64,000 nucleotides of DNA from Daucus carota subsp. sativus (lineage: Eukaryota; Streptophyta; Magnoliopsida; Apiales; Apiaceae), in the NCBI RefSeq assembly GCF_001625215.2, contig NC_030387.2, positions 38,215,606 to 38,279,605 on the forward strand. The letters are read 5' to 3'. The first letter of the stretch is position 1. Each line of letters starts with the position of its first letter. The notes beneath the pieces are model-generated. The model ran no database searches, was not told the origin of the DNA, and saw nothing but the letters and a program-made list of their open reading frames with translations. Below, in pieces: positions 23,899-35,900 of this stretch. The position numbers were made by a program, and so were the translations under genes.

Positions 23899-26800
23899 AT
23901 GGGTTGTGTGACCTCGAAGCAGGCCGTGTCGGTGACGCCGGCGTTTGATCACTCCGGGGCGTTTAGAGACAATGCCGGGTCGGGTTCGGGTTTGGATGCG
24001 GGTAGGAATGATGGGTTTGGAGTGGAAGTTGAGGCGAAGAAGAGTAAGAGGAAGAAGAAGAGGAGTGAGTTGGGGGTGAGTGGGAGTGAGTTGAGTGAGT
24101 CAGGGAGAGCGAGTTCGAATGGAGGTGCTGAGTCAGCGAGTTTTAGGTTGGGGAGTTTGCAGAAGTATGTGGAAGGTGAACAAGTTGCTGCTGGTTGGCC
24201 TGCCTGGCTCAGTGCTGTGGCAGGTGAAGCTATTCAGGGATGGGTCCCACTCAAAGCTGATTCTTTTGAAAAATTGGAGAAGGTTAATATTTATGTTCTT
24301 TCAATAAATTTACATAGGGTAGTTAATGGTGTTTTTACTAAGTAATTGTACTAAAAGTGTCATAATGATATAAAGTTATTTAAAGTTTCAATCTTTACAA
24401 AATTTATTTTTTTAGTTTAGATGATTTAGTTTGGACTAATATGCTTAATATTGTAATGTAGTGGTAGATTCGAAAATGTGTCTGAACCAGCTTAAGCTGC
24501 TCACTCATCTAGATATTTTTTGTTATTGTGTTCAGTGTTCAGTCAGTTATAGTCGTATAGAGTGTTCCAATTAATTGAATCTAGAACATGCATGGGACAA
24601 CGGACGTCTGATAGCAAGCTTGGGCATTTCATTATTTGCATTGCTTTGCAACATGTTCTGAACCTTTGATTATATGTCAGTGACCTTATTAGTCCCCAAC
24701 TCAAAATTTTCGTTATTGTTCCTCAACTCGCAATTTTTTTTAGCAGTGAAGTTAATATGCTAGAACTCGTATGCTCCACTTCTCTCTTGTGTAATCAATT
24801 AGATGCCCAAACTTACCAGTGTTTTTCAGCAGTGAAGTCAATCTGCTAGAAGCCTAGAACTCGTATGCTCCACTTTTGAATTCTCTCTTGTCTAATCAAT
24901 TAGATGCCCAAAGTTACCAGTGTTAAAAAACTCTGGAGTAAATGGGTTTAAAGATAGTCACCAGAACTAATTTAAGTGTTCATGCAAACTAGTATGTTTA
25001 ACATGTTAACCACGCTGTGACTCGAATATTTTCCGAGCCGTGCTCTTATATCGTATTGATGTTAAAAGATGTAATATCAGTGACCTTGTCTTTGATATAC
25101 TGTGTTCATCAGAGCGGTTCAGTATACTTTGAGAATGATTACATCCTTATTCTCATGTAATTTAGTAGATTATATATAGTTTCAATTATCGTTGTTTTAT
25201 AAACTTCTAGTTTCTATCACACAAAAAACTAATCATGATATTATGGTTATATAGATTGGACAAGGCACATATAGCAGTGTCTTCCGAGCACGTGACCTGA
25301 ACAATGGGAAGATAGTCGCTTTAAAAAAGGTGCGGTTCGACAATTTTGAGCCTGAAAGTGTTCGCTTTATGGCTCGCGAAATTTTCATTCTGCGTAGGCT
25401 TGACCATCCAAATATCATAAAGCTGGAGGGTATAGTTACTTCAAGGCTATCATGTAGCATATACCTTGTGTTCGAATACATGGAGCACGATATATCTGGA
25501 CTCTTGTCTAGCCCTGATATTAAATTCAGCGAAGCGCAGGTTTGGTTTCAATCTCAAATTTAAATATTTGTTCTAATGTATGAAGGTCTCTTGTTATTCT
25601 AATAAAGATTTATAGTTCCCTTCACAATTTTGATATGGAAAAAAATGAAGCATCACCACAAGGTTAATGTAACTGATTGTGACTCTCGAAATTCAAATAC
25701 TTACATTACGACACATGCATAGAAAAGTTATAATACCTGTTAAATAAATGTAAATAAGACTATAATTGTAGATCCATTTAAATTTAAAGGATTGAAATGT
25801 TTAATATGCCTGTGTACTTGAAATTTTTGTTTAAAACTGTGTCGTCTCACAACTGATTTAGTTGCATGTGCTCTATAGGTTAAATGCTACATGAAACAAT
25901 TGTTATCTGCACTCGAACATTGTCATTCTCGGGGAGTAATGCATAGAGACATCAAAGGTGCCAACCTCCTGGTTAATAACGAGGGTGTTTTAAAAGTGGC
26001 TGATTTTGGCTTGGCAAACTTCTGTAGTGCTGGGAAAAAGCAACCACTAACAAGCCGAGTTGTCACTTTGTGGTACCGACCTCCCGAACTCTTGTTGGGG
26101 GCTACAGAATATGGACCATCTGTTGATATATGGAGTGTTGGCTGTCTATTTGCAGAACTTCTCCTTGGAAATCCTATTCTCCAGGGAAGAACTGAGGTAA
26201 AAATCTGAAAACATCGTTTTCGTTATTTTAAGAGTAATACTTTGAAGTTGTCATTCATAATGAATGTATGTACTGTTTCATTGTAGACGTGTAACCTTGT
26301 TCACATCGAAACATGTGGGACAATTATTTCAGAATCATGATCTTAGACTTAGTAATGCTTACCAAGTGCACCAACACATCATGATCTTTTCTGGGACCAT
26401 AACCATGGCCGGCTTGTGATTAGCTAGGTTGTTGCATTTGACCCAGTGTACCTTGTGCTTATTTTGCATTTCGAATTCGAAATAGACCAGAATATCGAAT
26501 AAGGCTCAGGATTTTAGCTAGGTTGCTGCATTTGACCCAGTGTACCTTGTGCTTATTTTGGGTTAGGCTCAGAATTTGATCTGGGTTGTGGGCTTGTCGC
26601 CCATGGTATTCAGAGCCTATTTTTAATTGTTTACATCTTTTGGCCTCCTTGCTCCGGATATTGTATAAGAACACATTTCATGTACATATATGCACCTTTC
26701 AAAAAGGAAGAAGTTAATAACTTAACTAATAATTTGCCACTTTCTTAAAAGTATATTAACATTTGTCTTTTCTATCATATTTTTAATGTATCTTGGTTAG

Positions 26801-29684
26801 AGAGCATGGTGCACTTGCTAGGCGCTTTTCTTAACACCTTATGTGTAGAGATTCATCACTAAACATGGAGTCGGAGGCAATAATATTTAAGGTCATAAGT
26901 TCCATGCTGAAAGTAGGGTTTGGCCTTTAAGCAAGGGAAAATAATAAAATGCACATGATCTAAATGATATGCATCCTAAGACTATAGGGTTTTCTAGACT
27001 AAGCAACCCAACAGTTCTTATTTAACAAATTATTTCTGTACTTTTGGAATTTCTATGAATAAAATGCAGTGTGATCATCACCAAAAGCATGCTGAATATA
27101 GTCAAAAACTTGCTGTTTATAGTCCAATAATATGTATGTCTAATTGTGTAGCGTACATATTTTAGTTTCTTGAAATGCTAATATTATGCCTTATGTTTAC
27201 TAAAGGTTGAACAATTGCACAAAATTTTCAAGCTTTGTGGGTCTCCAAATGATGATTATTGGAAAAAGAACAAGCTTACTCAAGTGACCTTGTTTAAGCC
27301 ACATCAACCTTATGAAAGTTGCCTTTTGGAGACCTTCAAAGAACTACCTAAAACTGCTGTGACTCTGATAGAAACTTTACTTTCTGTTGAACCAAATAAG
27401 CGCGGGACTGCCACTTCTGCTCTTGCTTCTGAGGTACTGATAATATAGGATGATATTTTTATTTTTTTTGCATTACATGTATCACAATATAGTGTCTTTG
27501 ATGTGCATGAAATTGATGGTAAAACCCGTTGGTAAAATATGACCTTTATTTTGGCTGTCATGTCTTTCATTTAATTAGAAAAACATGACGTGTTTCAGTT
27601 GCTGTAATATTCATTAGGTATTAACAGATTGCTCATCACACTCTAATGGACTACACTTAGCACATATAACGTTAATGATGCTTACTGCTCTACCTGTTAT
27701 TATAGTACTTCACTACAAAGCCTTATGCATGTGATCCATCAAGCTTGCCGAAGTACCAGCCAAGCAAAGAGATAGATGCAAAACACCGCGAGGATGCAAG
27801 AAGGTATTTTTTATTTAATTGCTTTAATCTTGTGAAGTGATTCATGGAGATCTGATCTCCAGACTTAATTGAAGATAGTGGGTTGCCACCAATTGGAGTC
27901 CTTGTGCTTTCATATACTTAAATAAACGCACCCGGATGTTTCAGGAAAAGGCCTAGTGGAAGATCACGTGGACCGGAAACATTAAGAAAATTAAGTAGAA
28001 AACAGAATGCCAGCAAATTGGCGCCAGAGGAGGTATAAATCTGAATAAGTACATACCCTCTCTTATATGTGCTTTAGTATAGTTATATTAAGAACTTGCA
28101 AGTCCTCTTGGCATGCTTAGCTTGCTTTCAGAGCTTGGTGTCTATGCTTTGGTTTTAAAACAAACTTGTTCTTACACTTTGGTTGTTCTTAATTTGATCA
28201 GAACTTACCCGCCAGAAATCAAACTTCATATAAAATCAAGGGAAGTGGTGGTTTGGATAATAAAAAAGGAGATACCATCTCGGGGTTGCAGCCACGCAAG
28301 GCCTCTGTTGATTTGAAGGAAGAGGTTTCCCACATTAAGAATGCATCTCATGGGGATATTCCATATTCAGGGCCGTTAGAAGTTTCTGGTTCAAGTGGAT
28401 TTGCATGGGCAAAAAGACGATTAGACGATTCCTGTGCGTCTTCGCGCAGTAGGTCTAGTTCAAGAAGTCTCATGTTTGAACCTTCTGTTGCTCTTAATTC
28501 ACGCCAAGATGTTGATTTAAAACGTCATGCAAATGGCGAAGTCTTGCATGGGAGTCGTGGGAATTCTAGAGGATACGATTCATACGAGCTTTCCAAACAT
28601 TCTATGATGAAAAGTTGGTCTCAGTTGGAGGGACCTGATTCCTTTGATGCTTCAGACGGATACCACTCCCAGGATCTGTCACTTACACTTCATCAGAGAG
28701 AAGAATTGGCTACTAAGAGATTCATCTCGGTAAGCTCATCAAATACTTTTTACTGGTTCTAAAATAATCTGTCTGAAATCAAAAATATTATTATCCTATT
28801 TATTCCTACTGAGGCTTAAAATTTCTTTTCAGATAATGATTTTGGGTTTTTTGTTGTCGTTCACACTTGAGAGATTAATTTCAATTAGCTTAATTCTGAC
28901 TTTGATATTTCATCATAATTTACTAGCTTGTAATTTAATTCTATTCCAAGTGAAACCTTCTAATTTATTTAGTCTGACTTGAGACAGGTTTTCCAGGATC
29001 ATGAGGATAAGGTTGAATTTTCAGGACCTTTACTATCCCAATCCCATAAAATCGATGAACTTCTAAAGCGACATGAACGTCAGATCCGCCAGGCAGTCCG
29101 CAGAACATGGTTCCAGAGAGGTGATCATTTACAATTTGAAAGAAAAACAATTTATTGAAAGTGGAAGTAATAAACTTATATGGCTATCATAGTATTGTTT
29201 GCTTCTTAATCATGCATAAATATTTCACCTTTTAAATGAGTTGGTTTTTCTCTTATTTGTTGGTATAAGTATAAGAGGTGAGTAGTAGTTTAGTAGGAAG
29301 CAAACCAGAACTTCATTAGAGGACGCTAGTATTGAAGAAGTTATCTCACCATATGAACTAAACTCCTTTTGTGCCTAGTCAGAGAACTGATATGGTGGTA
29401 GCATGCATGTTGCTTATCAAGATATCATGCTTGATCCTCATGAAAGTATTTCCCACCCAAATTCCCTTTTTTGAGAAGACTTTATTAATTTCGACAAGTG
29501 TTGGTTGATCATGTATTTCATTCTAGTCAAATAAGTGATTAAGATGCATAATCTATGTTCTCATTAATCCATTTTTCAAATTGAGAGTGTCATTCTAGTA
29601 AACGTTCATACTAAATGGTTGGGGGTAGTTTCTGCAGGCAAGAAACACGGGAAGAAAACAGAAGCTGTTACTGGAATTCGATAA
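23899..29684 (+). CDS. IBS1: CDK-like serine/threonine kinase, IBS1 (At1g18670/At1g74330) type
   Basis: Nine exons: 23899..24282, 25255..25539, 25879..26196, 27206..27433, 27706..27803, 27945..28032, 28202..28729, 28988..29120, 29638..29684; 702 residues. The start MGCVTSK is an N-myristoylation signal with an adjacent palmitoylatable Cys3, so membrane anchoring is likely. Residues 1-128 are basic/Ser-rich, ending in the family block GWPAWLSAVAGEAIQGWVPL. The kinase domain runs about 129-413: GQGTYSSVF, Lys152 (VALKK), HRDIKGANLL with Asp247, DFGLANF (Asp265), and TSRVVTLWYRPPELLLG as activation segment. The PSTAIRE position reads EPESVRFMARE, as in CDKC-like plant kinases. The Ser/Arg-rich C-terminal region ends with the conserved basic block IDELLKRHERQIRQAVRRTW. 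Arabidopsis IBS1 is linked to beta-aminobutyric-acid responses; assigning this exact role is inference from homology. Confidence 0.93.
24742..24924 (+). repeat. Tandem duplication in kinase intron 1
   Basis: Two copies, 24742-24827 and 24828-24924, both begin AGCAGTGAAGT, contain CTAGAACTCGTATGCTCCAC and end near TTACCAGTGTT. The second copy has short insertions. It is non-coding. Confidence 0.8.
26421..26560 (+). repeat. 94-bp-spaced direct duplication in kinase intron 3
   Basis: A 46-base segment (TAGCTAGGTTGTTGCATTTG onwards through CCCAGTGTACCTTGTGC) at 26421-26466 is repeated at 26515-26560 with one or two changes. It is a local duplication inside the intron. Confidence 0.8.
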
Positions 29685-30398
29685 TTTGGGAACGGCAATC
29701 ATAACAAAAGCCTATGACATGACTACTTGGTCAATAGAATCACGGTTTGAGAAAGCATCTGAAATTGAAGGCTTTGACAGTCATCACTGCTAAGGAGTAT
29801 GATCAAATGAAACTAGGTAGTTCGCAGATTCAAGAAGTCGGGAAACGATTTATGGATGATCATGCTCTGTTTTGTTCTACTTATTTTCACCGGAATTCAG
29901 CAGATGTAGTTAACGTTGAGCAAGGCATTGTACAGGCTCAGTTAGTGATGAGCTCAGAGCATAAATTAAAAACCTCTTGGGCATTCATTTTTTATTGCAT
30001 TTTCTATTGCAACTCATGAAAATATGAAATGATAAGAGCAATGAGCAATGATAAAGTACTTCTATATGGTTCATTTTTAGATTCGTGTCACAGCTCAAGT
30101 ACTGTGATCTGAGCAACGCAACAGCAAGAAACCGAATTTGGGGTGCTGGGTCTGTACTCCCACAATTTTCAATAAAAGGACTTCATATTATATATATTTA
30201 AAAAAGGCTCCAAATATTACGGTCCCCATATACTGCTTTTGTATCGTTTTATATTAATAAATTACATTTTGGGTAATTCTACAAACACTGTTATTTTGCA
30301 CATTTTTGTGAATTTATGGTATAAGGAGCTTTTTGTCGTGAATTTGTACAAAGTATGTACTTGAAAGATAGATATGTATTAAAGGAACATTCCAGAGA

Positions 30399-30783
30399 GG
30401 GACTCCTTATATGGAGTTACATAGTGCGCCACTATAAATCATCAATTTTATTATAAATTCTGTTATAAAATACATATAAAACGTGATTCTAATATAGAAT
30501 ACTATAAAATAAATCTATTTTAAGTAATTTAACACTTAAAATTTGATTAAAAAAAGTATATTTTCGAAACTGATTCTACACAGTATAATTCTGGATGATT
30601 ATTATTCTGTTATAGAATCATGTTGAGATATTGCATAATTTTAGATGATCTTTGGAATAAAAAAATTGTATAACTTCGTTTTCAGTTTAATAATCAAACT
30701 TTGCAATTATATTTTATAAAAAATATAATAGAACATGTATATATTTATAATGGTGTGCTACGTAACTCCATATAAGGGGGTAT
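30399..30783. mobile_element. Inverted-repeat MITE of unassigned superfamily
   Basis: The left end (CCTTATATGGAGTTACATAG then TGCGCCACTATAAA) is matched by the reverse complement of the right end (CCTTATATGGAGTTACGTAG then CACACCATTATAAA), about 35 bases with few mismatches, enclosing about 300 AT-rich bases. I could not fix a target duplication. Confidence 0.75.
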
Positions 30784-31064
30784 GCTATGGACTGCTACCC
30801 ATGTATTAAATTCCTGTGACATGCAGCAGACTTTTAAAATATATATATCCAGTAGTCGTTAAACCAGACGCGCAGCATTTTGAAATTATAATATTCAGAT
30901 ATTTAAGATACATATAGATTTTTTCTTTTTTTTGTCGATGAAAAGAAAGATTATATTCATTTACTATTTTCTAGACAGTTTGAAAAAAAAAGTGTAGCAA
31001 AAAAACGAGCACGTGCAATATTAAAAATATTAAGATTTTTTTTACAAGAAAAAATATAGTGGTT

Positions 31065-31649
31065 GTTTGGCTCGAGCACTTCTCGACTTAAAATTGGTAA
31101 AATCCAACTTCACTTATTTCATGATTGTTTGACAAATTTTAAAAAGCAGAGAATTAAAGTAAAAGAAGCCGGTAAAAAAAGCTATCAAAACTGGCTTTTT
31201 TTTTAGCTCAACTTCTCAGCTTCTCTTCTTGTTGCGGCTCTCTGTTCGGTTTGATAAGAGACAAGGTAGTACAGTGTTGGCGTAGTTACCTTAACTACAA
31301 TTGTTGGTCTTTAGTTATCTTGTAAGAACTTTTCTATATTTATTAATTTTTTTCTTTTAATGCAGAATTTAAAATTTTGTATCTATAAAATATTTCATGT
31401 CTAAATATAAATAATAATAAATCTTATAGTGTTATAATTTATTTTTTAAAAGAAACAAATTATTATATTATAAAATTATGAAACTATACCAACTTATAAG
31501 TTAAGTCATCCAAACACTTAAATAACTTATAAGTCACGGTATCCAAACACTTATAATAACTTATAAATCCAAACCAACTTCTCATTTCTAATCCACTTCT
31601 TTATTTTAAGCAATAAGTCACTTCTTTTAAACTCAGCCAAACGGCCTCG
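31065..31649. mobile_element. Inverted-repeat element (GTTTG-end family, copy 2)
   Basis: The left end GTTGTTTGGCTCGAGCACTT pairs with the reverse complement of the right end, GCCGTTTGGCTGAGTTTAAA. The right-hand 40 bases (TTTAAGCAATAAGTCACTTC) match the element at 1600-1834, and the GTTTGGCTGAG end also matches 38102-38440. Inside are repeated AACTTATAAGT phrases. A hAT-like origin is possible, but no target duplication is clear. Confidence 0.6.
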
Positions 31650-31798
31650 TAATCTTTTGGAACCAAATGACCCCAAAGTGAACCGAGGCATTGATTCCCT
31701 TCTTGTGTGCATAATATCCTTATATTGATTGTTTTGATATAATATGTTGTTATTAAGTTTAGAATATTATAATTTTGTTAATTTAGTACTCCCTCTGT

Positions 31799-32097
31799 CC
31801 CTCTCATTTCTTTACAGTAGGAGTACTATTTTGGAATGTCCCTCTCATTTCTTTACGTTACTATAAATAGTAAGTTTTTCCCATCATTACACCCACTATC
31901 TTACCCTACTATCTCATATTTAACAATAAAAACTACTATTACACCCACTACTCCCCTCCACTATCTCAAATCTATTATTAAATATTGGTAGGTCCCACCA
32001 CTTTATCCACTTTTCATCTAACTTTACTCATTTTCCGTATATTGTCTTGGTCTCCGTGTCCCCCTCCAATGTAAACAATTGAGGGGGACGGAGGGAG
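31799..32097. mobile_element. Stowaway MITE, second copy
   Basis: The ends are CTCCCTCTGTCCCTCTCATT on the left and, in reverse complement, CTCCCTCCGTCCCCCTCAAT on the right, flanked by TA at 31797-31798 and 32098-32099. It is 299 bases long. The left end is partly duplicated (GTCCCTCTCATTTCTTTAC occurs twice, near 31807 and 31838). Ends are more diverged than in the copy at 15437, suggesting an older insertion or another subfamily. Confidence 0.9.
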
Positions 32098-32762
32098 TAT
32101 TTATTGCATTTATAATTTCTTGTTATTTGGTTTATAAAAATTTCTACAAAGATATAATAATATATGTTAATATCAAAACTATGACTGGAACCAAATATTA
32201 TTTAATTTAATCAACCGGTAATCAAAATTCAAGAGTCTTGAATTTTTTTTAAATATAAATATTACAATATATATATAGAGTTGGGTTTTTCGGAACTCCG
32301 GAAATTTTTTCTAATTTTATCACATTTTTTAATTCGAAAATATGTATTATGCAATTAAAATTCAAAAATTTTAATAAAAATATATTGAACATAAACTAAA
32401 TTTACCATAATCTACAAGCACTTCATTATTATTAATTATTAATTTCTATATTGATATCAAGATCATAAAACATGTCCCCAAAAAAATCATATAAATCATT
32501 AAACAAAAAAAAGGTAAATATATTTTGTAACACTTAATTAGCTTGTGTGTACACCAAGCTTCTGCACTGCACTTTCCCTCTCGTCCAGCTACGTCGTATC
32601 CTCCATGTTTCTTCCACCTGTATCTTACAAACACTCGCCGGACTTTCAACCGCCGCCTGACGCCGTCGTTTCATCGCCGTCGACAATCTCTCCTCTCTCC
32701 GGCTTTGACACACTCATCTCTACATTATACATTATTCATTTATTTATCCTATCACAACACAA

Positions 32763-32771
32763 AAAACCCTA
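32763..32771 (+). promoter_or_regulatory. Telo-box in the formin leader
   Basis: AAACCCTAA lies 156 bases before the formin ATG in a region that looks like promoter or leader. The same motif type is seen in the eIF5A first intron. Chance occurrence cannot be excluded. Confidence 0.35.
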
Positions 32772-32926
32772 ATTGATCAATCTCCTCATCTCTGATCTCA
32801 CTCGAATCACATTCCACGTGTAACTTAATACAATTTCTATGTTTTTCAATTTCGATTTCAACGTGTTTGTAATTATATACTATATTTTGGTTTTTATAAT
32901 TATAAACAAAGGTCCTACGAATTTAG

Positions 32927-35900
32927 ATGCTGTTCAGGCGATTCTTTTATAGGAAGCCGCCCGATAGGCTTCTCGAAATCTCCGAGAAGATCTACGGTAT
33001 CGATGCTCTCTCTCAACTTCACTGCTCTACTTGCATTTTGTTTCTCGTGTTTAATTGCTTGTGTTTTTCTCACTGTTTGCCTTTGTGTTAACTGTTTTTC
33101 GTGTTCTGCTGCTGTTTTTCGAGCAATTTTATCCACTAAGACGAGTAGTATATGTTTTTCGCATCTCGAATAATGAATATTTGTAAATGAGTAACTGTTT
33201 CCGGTTCCAACATAATAGAGATAGTGTATTTTATAACCTGGATAAATGACGGTCCCAGCATAACAGAGACAATGTATTTATAACCTCGATAAATGACGGT
33301 CCCAGCATAACAGAGATAGTGTATTTATAACCTCGATAAATGAATATAATACTCTGGTGATTATACTTTTATTGCTGTTTTTTGAGTAATGCTATGAGTG
33401 CCTATATATCTGATTAAATGAATAATGATTGTTTCTGGTCCAACATAGTAAGGGCATGTATTTATGACCTCCATAAATGAATAGAATATTCCAATTCCAA
33501 GAGTATATGCACATTTTTGGAGGTTAATTGTACTTGTTGGTTTAGTTTTAGGCTCGCATACTGTATTTATATGAACTTGTGCATCTTTTTGTTTATGAAT
33601 TTGATGTGTTTGATTGCGGTTTTTTGACTGTACGTACTTGGTAGTTTAAATTTTGGTTTGCTCTCTTGTATTGATTTGAATATGTGTATGGGGTTGTGTT
33701 TTGTTTATGTGATTGCAGTGTTTGATTGCTGTTTTACAAATAATTCTATGGGAGAAGAAGAGTATAAAAAATACCTAGGTGTTGTTGTATCACAACTCCG
33801 TGACTACTATCAAGATGCAGCATATATGGTTTTTAATTTTAAAGAAGTGGAGCAGAGAAGCCTTGTTTCTGATTTTTTGTCGCAACAAAATATGACAGTC
33901 ATGGAATATCCTCGAGAATTTGAGGGTAGTCCGTTGTTACCTTTGGAGATGTTCCAACACTTTTTGCATTCCAGTGATGGCTGGTTGAATCTAGGGGGCC
34001 AAAATGTGGTATTGATGCACTGTGAAAAGGGAAGTTGGCCTATACTTGCTTTTATGATTGCGGGGTTACTTATATATCGTAAACAATACAGTGATGAAAA
34101 GAAGACTCTCGAGATGTTATACAAGCAAGCTTCCAAGGAACTTCTTTATCTTTTGTCTCCTTTAAATCCACAGTCATCTCAGCTTAGATATCTTGAGTAC
34201 ATATCTCGAAAAAGTGTTGGTTCACATTGGCCGCCTGAGGATACACCTTTTGCTCTAGATTGCATTATATTTAGAGTCCTTCCGGTGTTTGATGGGGGAG
34301 CAGGTTGCAGACCAGTTGTTCGTGTATACGGGCGGGTCCCTTCTTCCACAAGTGGCAATAAGAGTTCTAAGCTTTTATTTTCAACTTTTAAGACCAGAAA
34401 ACATGCTCGCTTGTACAGTAAGGTAAAGAAATATATTCATCACGACACTTAAAGAGTAAACGGCTTAATCTTTTAGTTGTTATTGCTTTCCTAAATGCAG
34501 GAAGAGTGCCACTTAGTGAAGCTAGATTTACATGTTCGGGTTCAAGGAGATGTTATTCTTGAGTGTGTTCATTTAGGAGAAGATTTAATAAGGGAGGAAA
34601 TGATGTTCAGAGTCATGTTTCACACTGCATTCATTCGGCTAAATGTATTGATGTTGAACCGTGATCAAGTTGACGTTCTGTGGGATGTAAAGGTCCGGTT
34701 TCCAGAAGACTTTGTTGCAGAGGTAAAATCTTGTTGTACTGATGTGACATGTTCTTTTTTTGAGCTGTAGGAGTTGAAAGCATACTCATATCTGTATCAG
34801 GTACTCTTTGCGGATCCTGATGCTCTTCCATCTATTATACACACAGCAGCACCAAGTGATGATGCACCAAGTGACGATGGGACTGAGACACAAAAATCTT
34901 CACCTGACGAGTTCTTTGAAGCCGAAGAGATATTCAGTAATTTAGTTGATGCACATCTAGGAAAGGAGCAAGACAATGAAGTGGATTCTGAATCTTTCCA
35001 TGAACTGAAACCAATTACTTTGAATAACATCGATGGTGAGGAACACACCACTACACACGTTGTCTCCAACTCAGAGACAAAAGATGAACAGGAGAACAAA
35101 TTGAACCGCTCATTGAGGTTAGAAAGGCAGAATTCACCTCCACCTCTTTTGGACATGATTACTCCTCCAACTCAGTCACCTTCCTCAAGTCCTCCAGAGG
35201 CACACACCACTGCACACGATGTCTCTGGCTCGGAGACAAAAAATTTACAGGAGAACAAATTGAACCGCTCATTGAGGTTAAAAAGGCAGAATTCACCTCC
35301 ACCTCTTTTGGACATGATTACTCCTCCAACTCAGTCACCTCCCTCAAGTCCTCCAGAGGCACACACCACTGCACACGTTGTCTCTGGCTCGGAGACAAAA
35401 AATGTACAGGAGAACAAATTGAACCGCACAGTGAGGTTAAAAAGGCAGAATTCACCTCCACCTCTTTTGGAAATGATTACTCCTCCAACTCAGTCACCTC
35501 CCTCAAGTCCTCTAGAAGCACATACCACTGCACACGTTGTCTCTGGCTCGGAGACAAAAAAGGTACGAGCGAACAAATTGAACCGCACAGTGAGGTTAAA
35601 AAGGCAGAATTCACCTCCGCCTCTATTGGAAATGATTACTCCTCCAACTCAGTCACCTCCCTCAAGTCCTCCAGAGACACACACCACTGCACACGCTGTC
35701 TCTGGCTCGGAGACAAAAAATGAACAGGAGAACAAATTGAATCGCTCAATGAGGTTAAAAAGGCAGATTTCACCTCCACCTCTTTTGGACATCATTAGTC
35801 CTCCAACTCCTTCACCTCCTTTGATCCAAACTTCTCATCAAAAATTTTCTGAACCAACAGTTCCCCCAGGCCCTCCACCTAAAATCGATCCAAAACCCCA

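Larger units (their letters stand above)
29685..32926. other. Intergenic between kinase and formin, filled with MITEs
   Basis: 29685 to about 30180 is probably the kinase 3' UTR (an open frame at 29747-30019 lies in it and has no separate support). Three small transposon-like elements follow, listed separately. From about 32540 the sequence turns pyrimidine-rich with CGCCG-containing patches, typical of a 5' leader for the formin gene. Confidence 0.5.

Noticed and set aside
29747..30019. 90-codon frame just after the kinase stop
   Set aside because: It lies in the likely 3' UTR, in one frame only, with no domain and no splice sites linking it to the kinase in phase.
32543..32776. Arg/Ser/His-rich frames before the formin
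   Set aside because: They fall in the pyrimidine-rich leader or promoter and have no conserved motif; possibly upstream frames at most.
33202..33343. Evenly spaced short repeats that might suggest a CRISPR array
   Set aside because: The copies are directly adjacent without unique spacers, sit inside a plant gene intron, and no cas-like gene is present.
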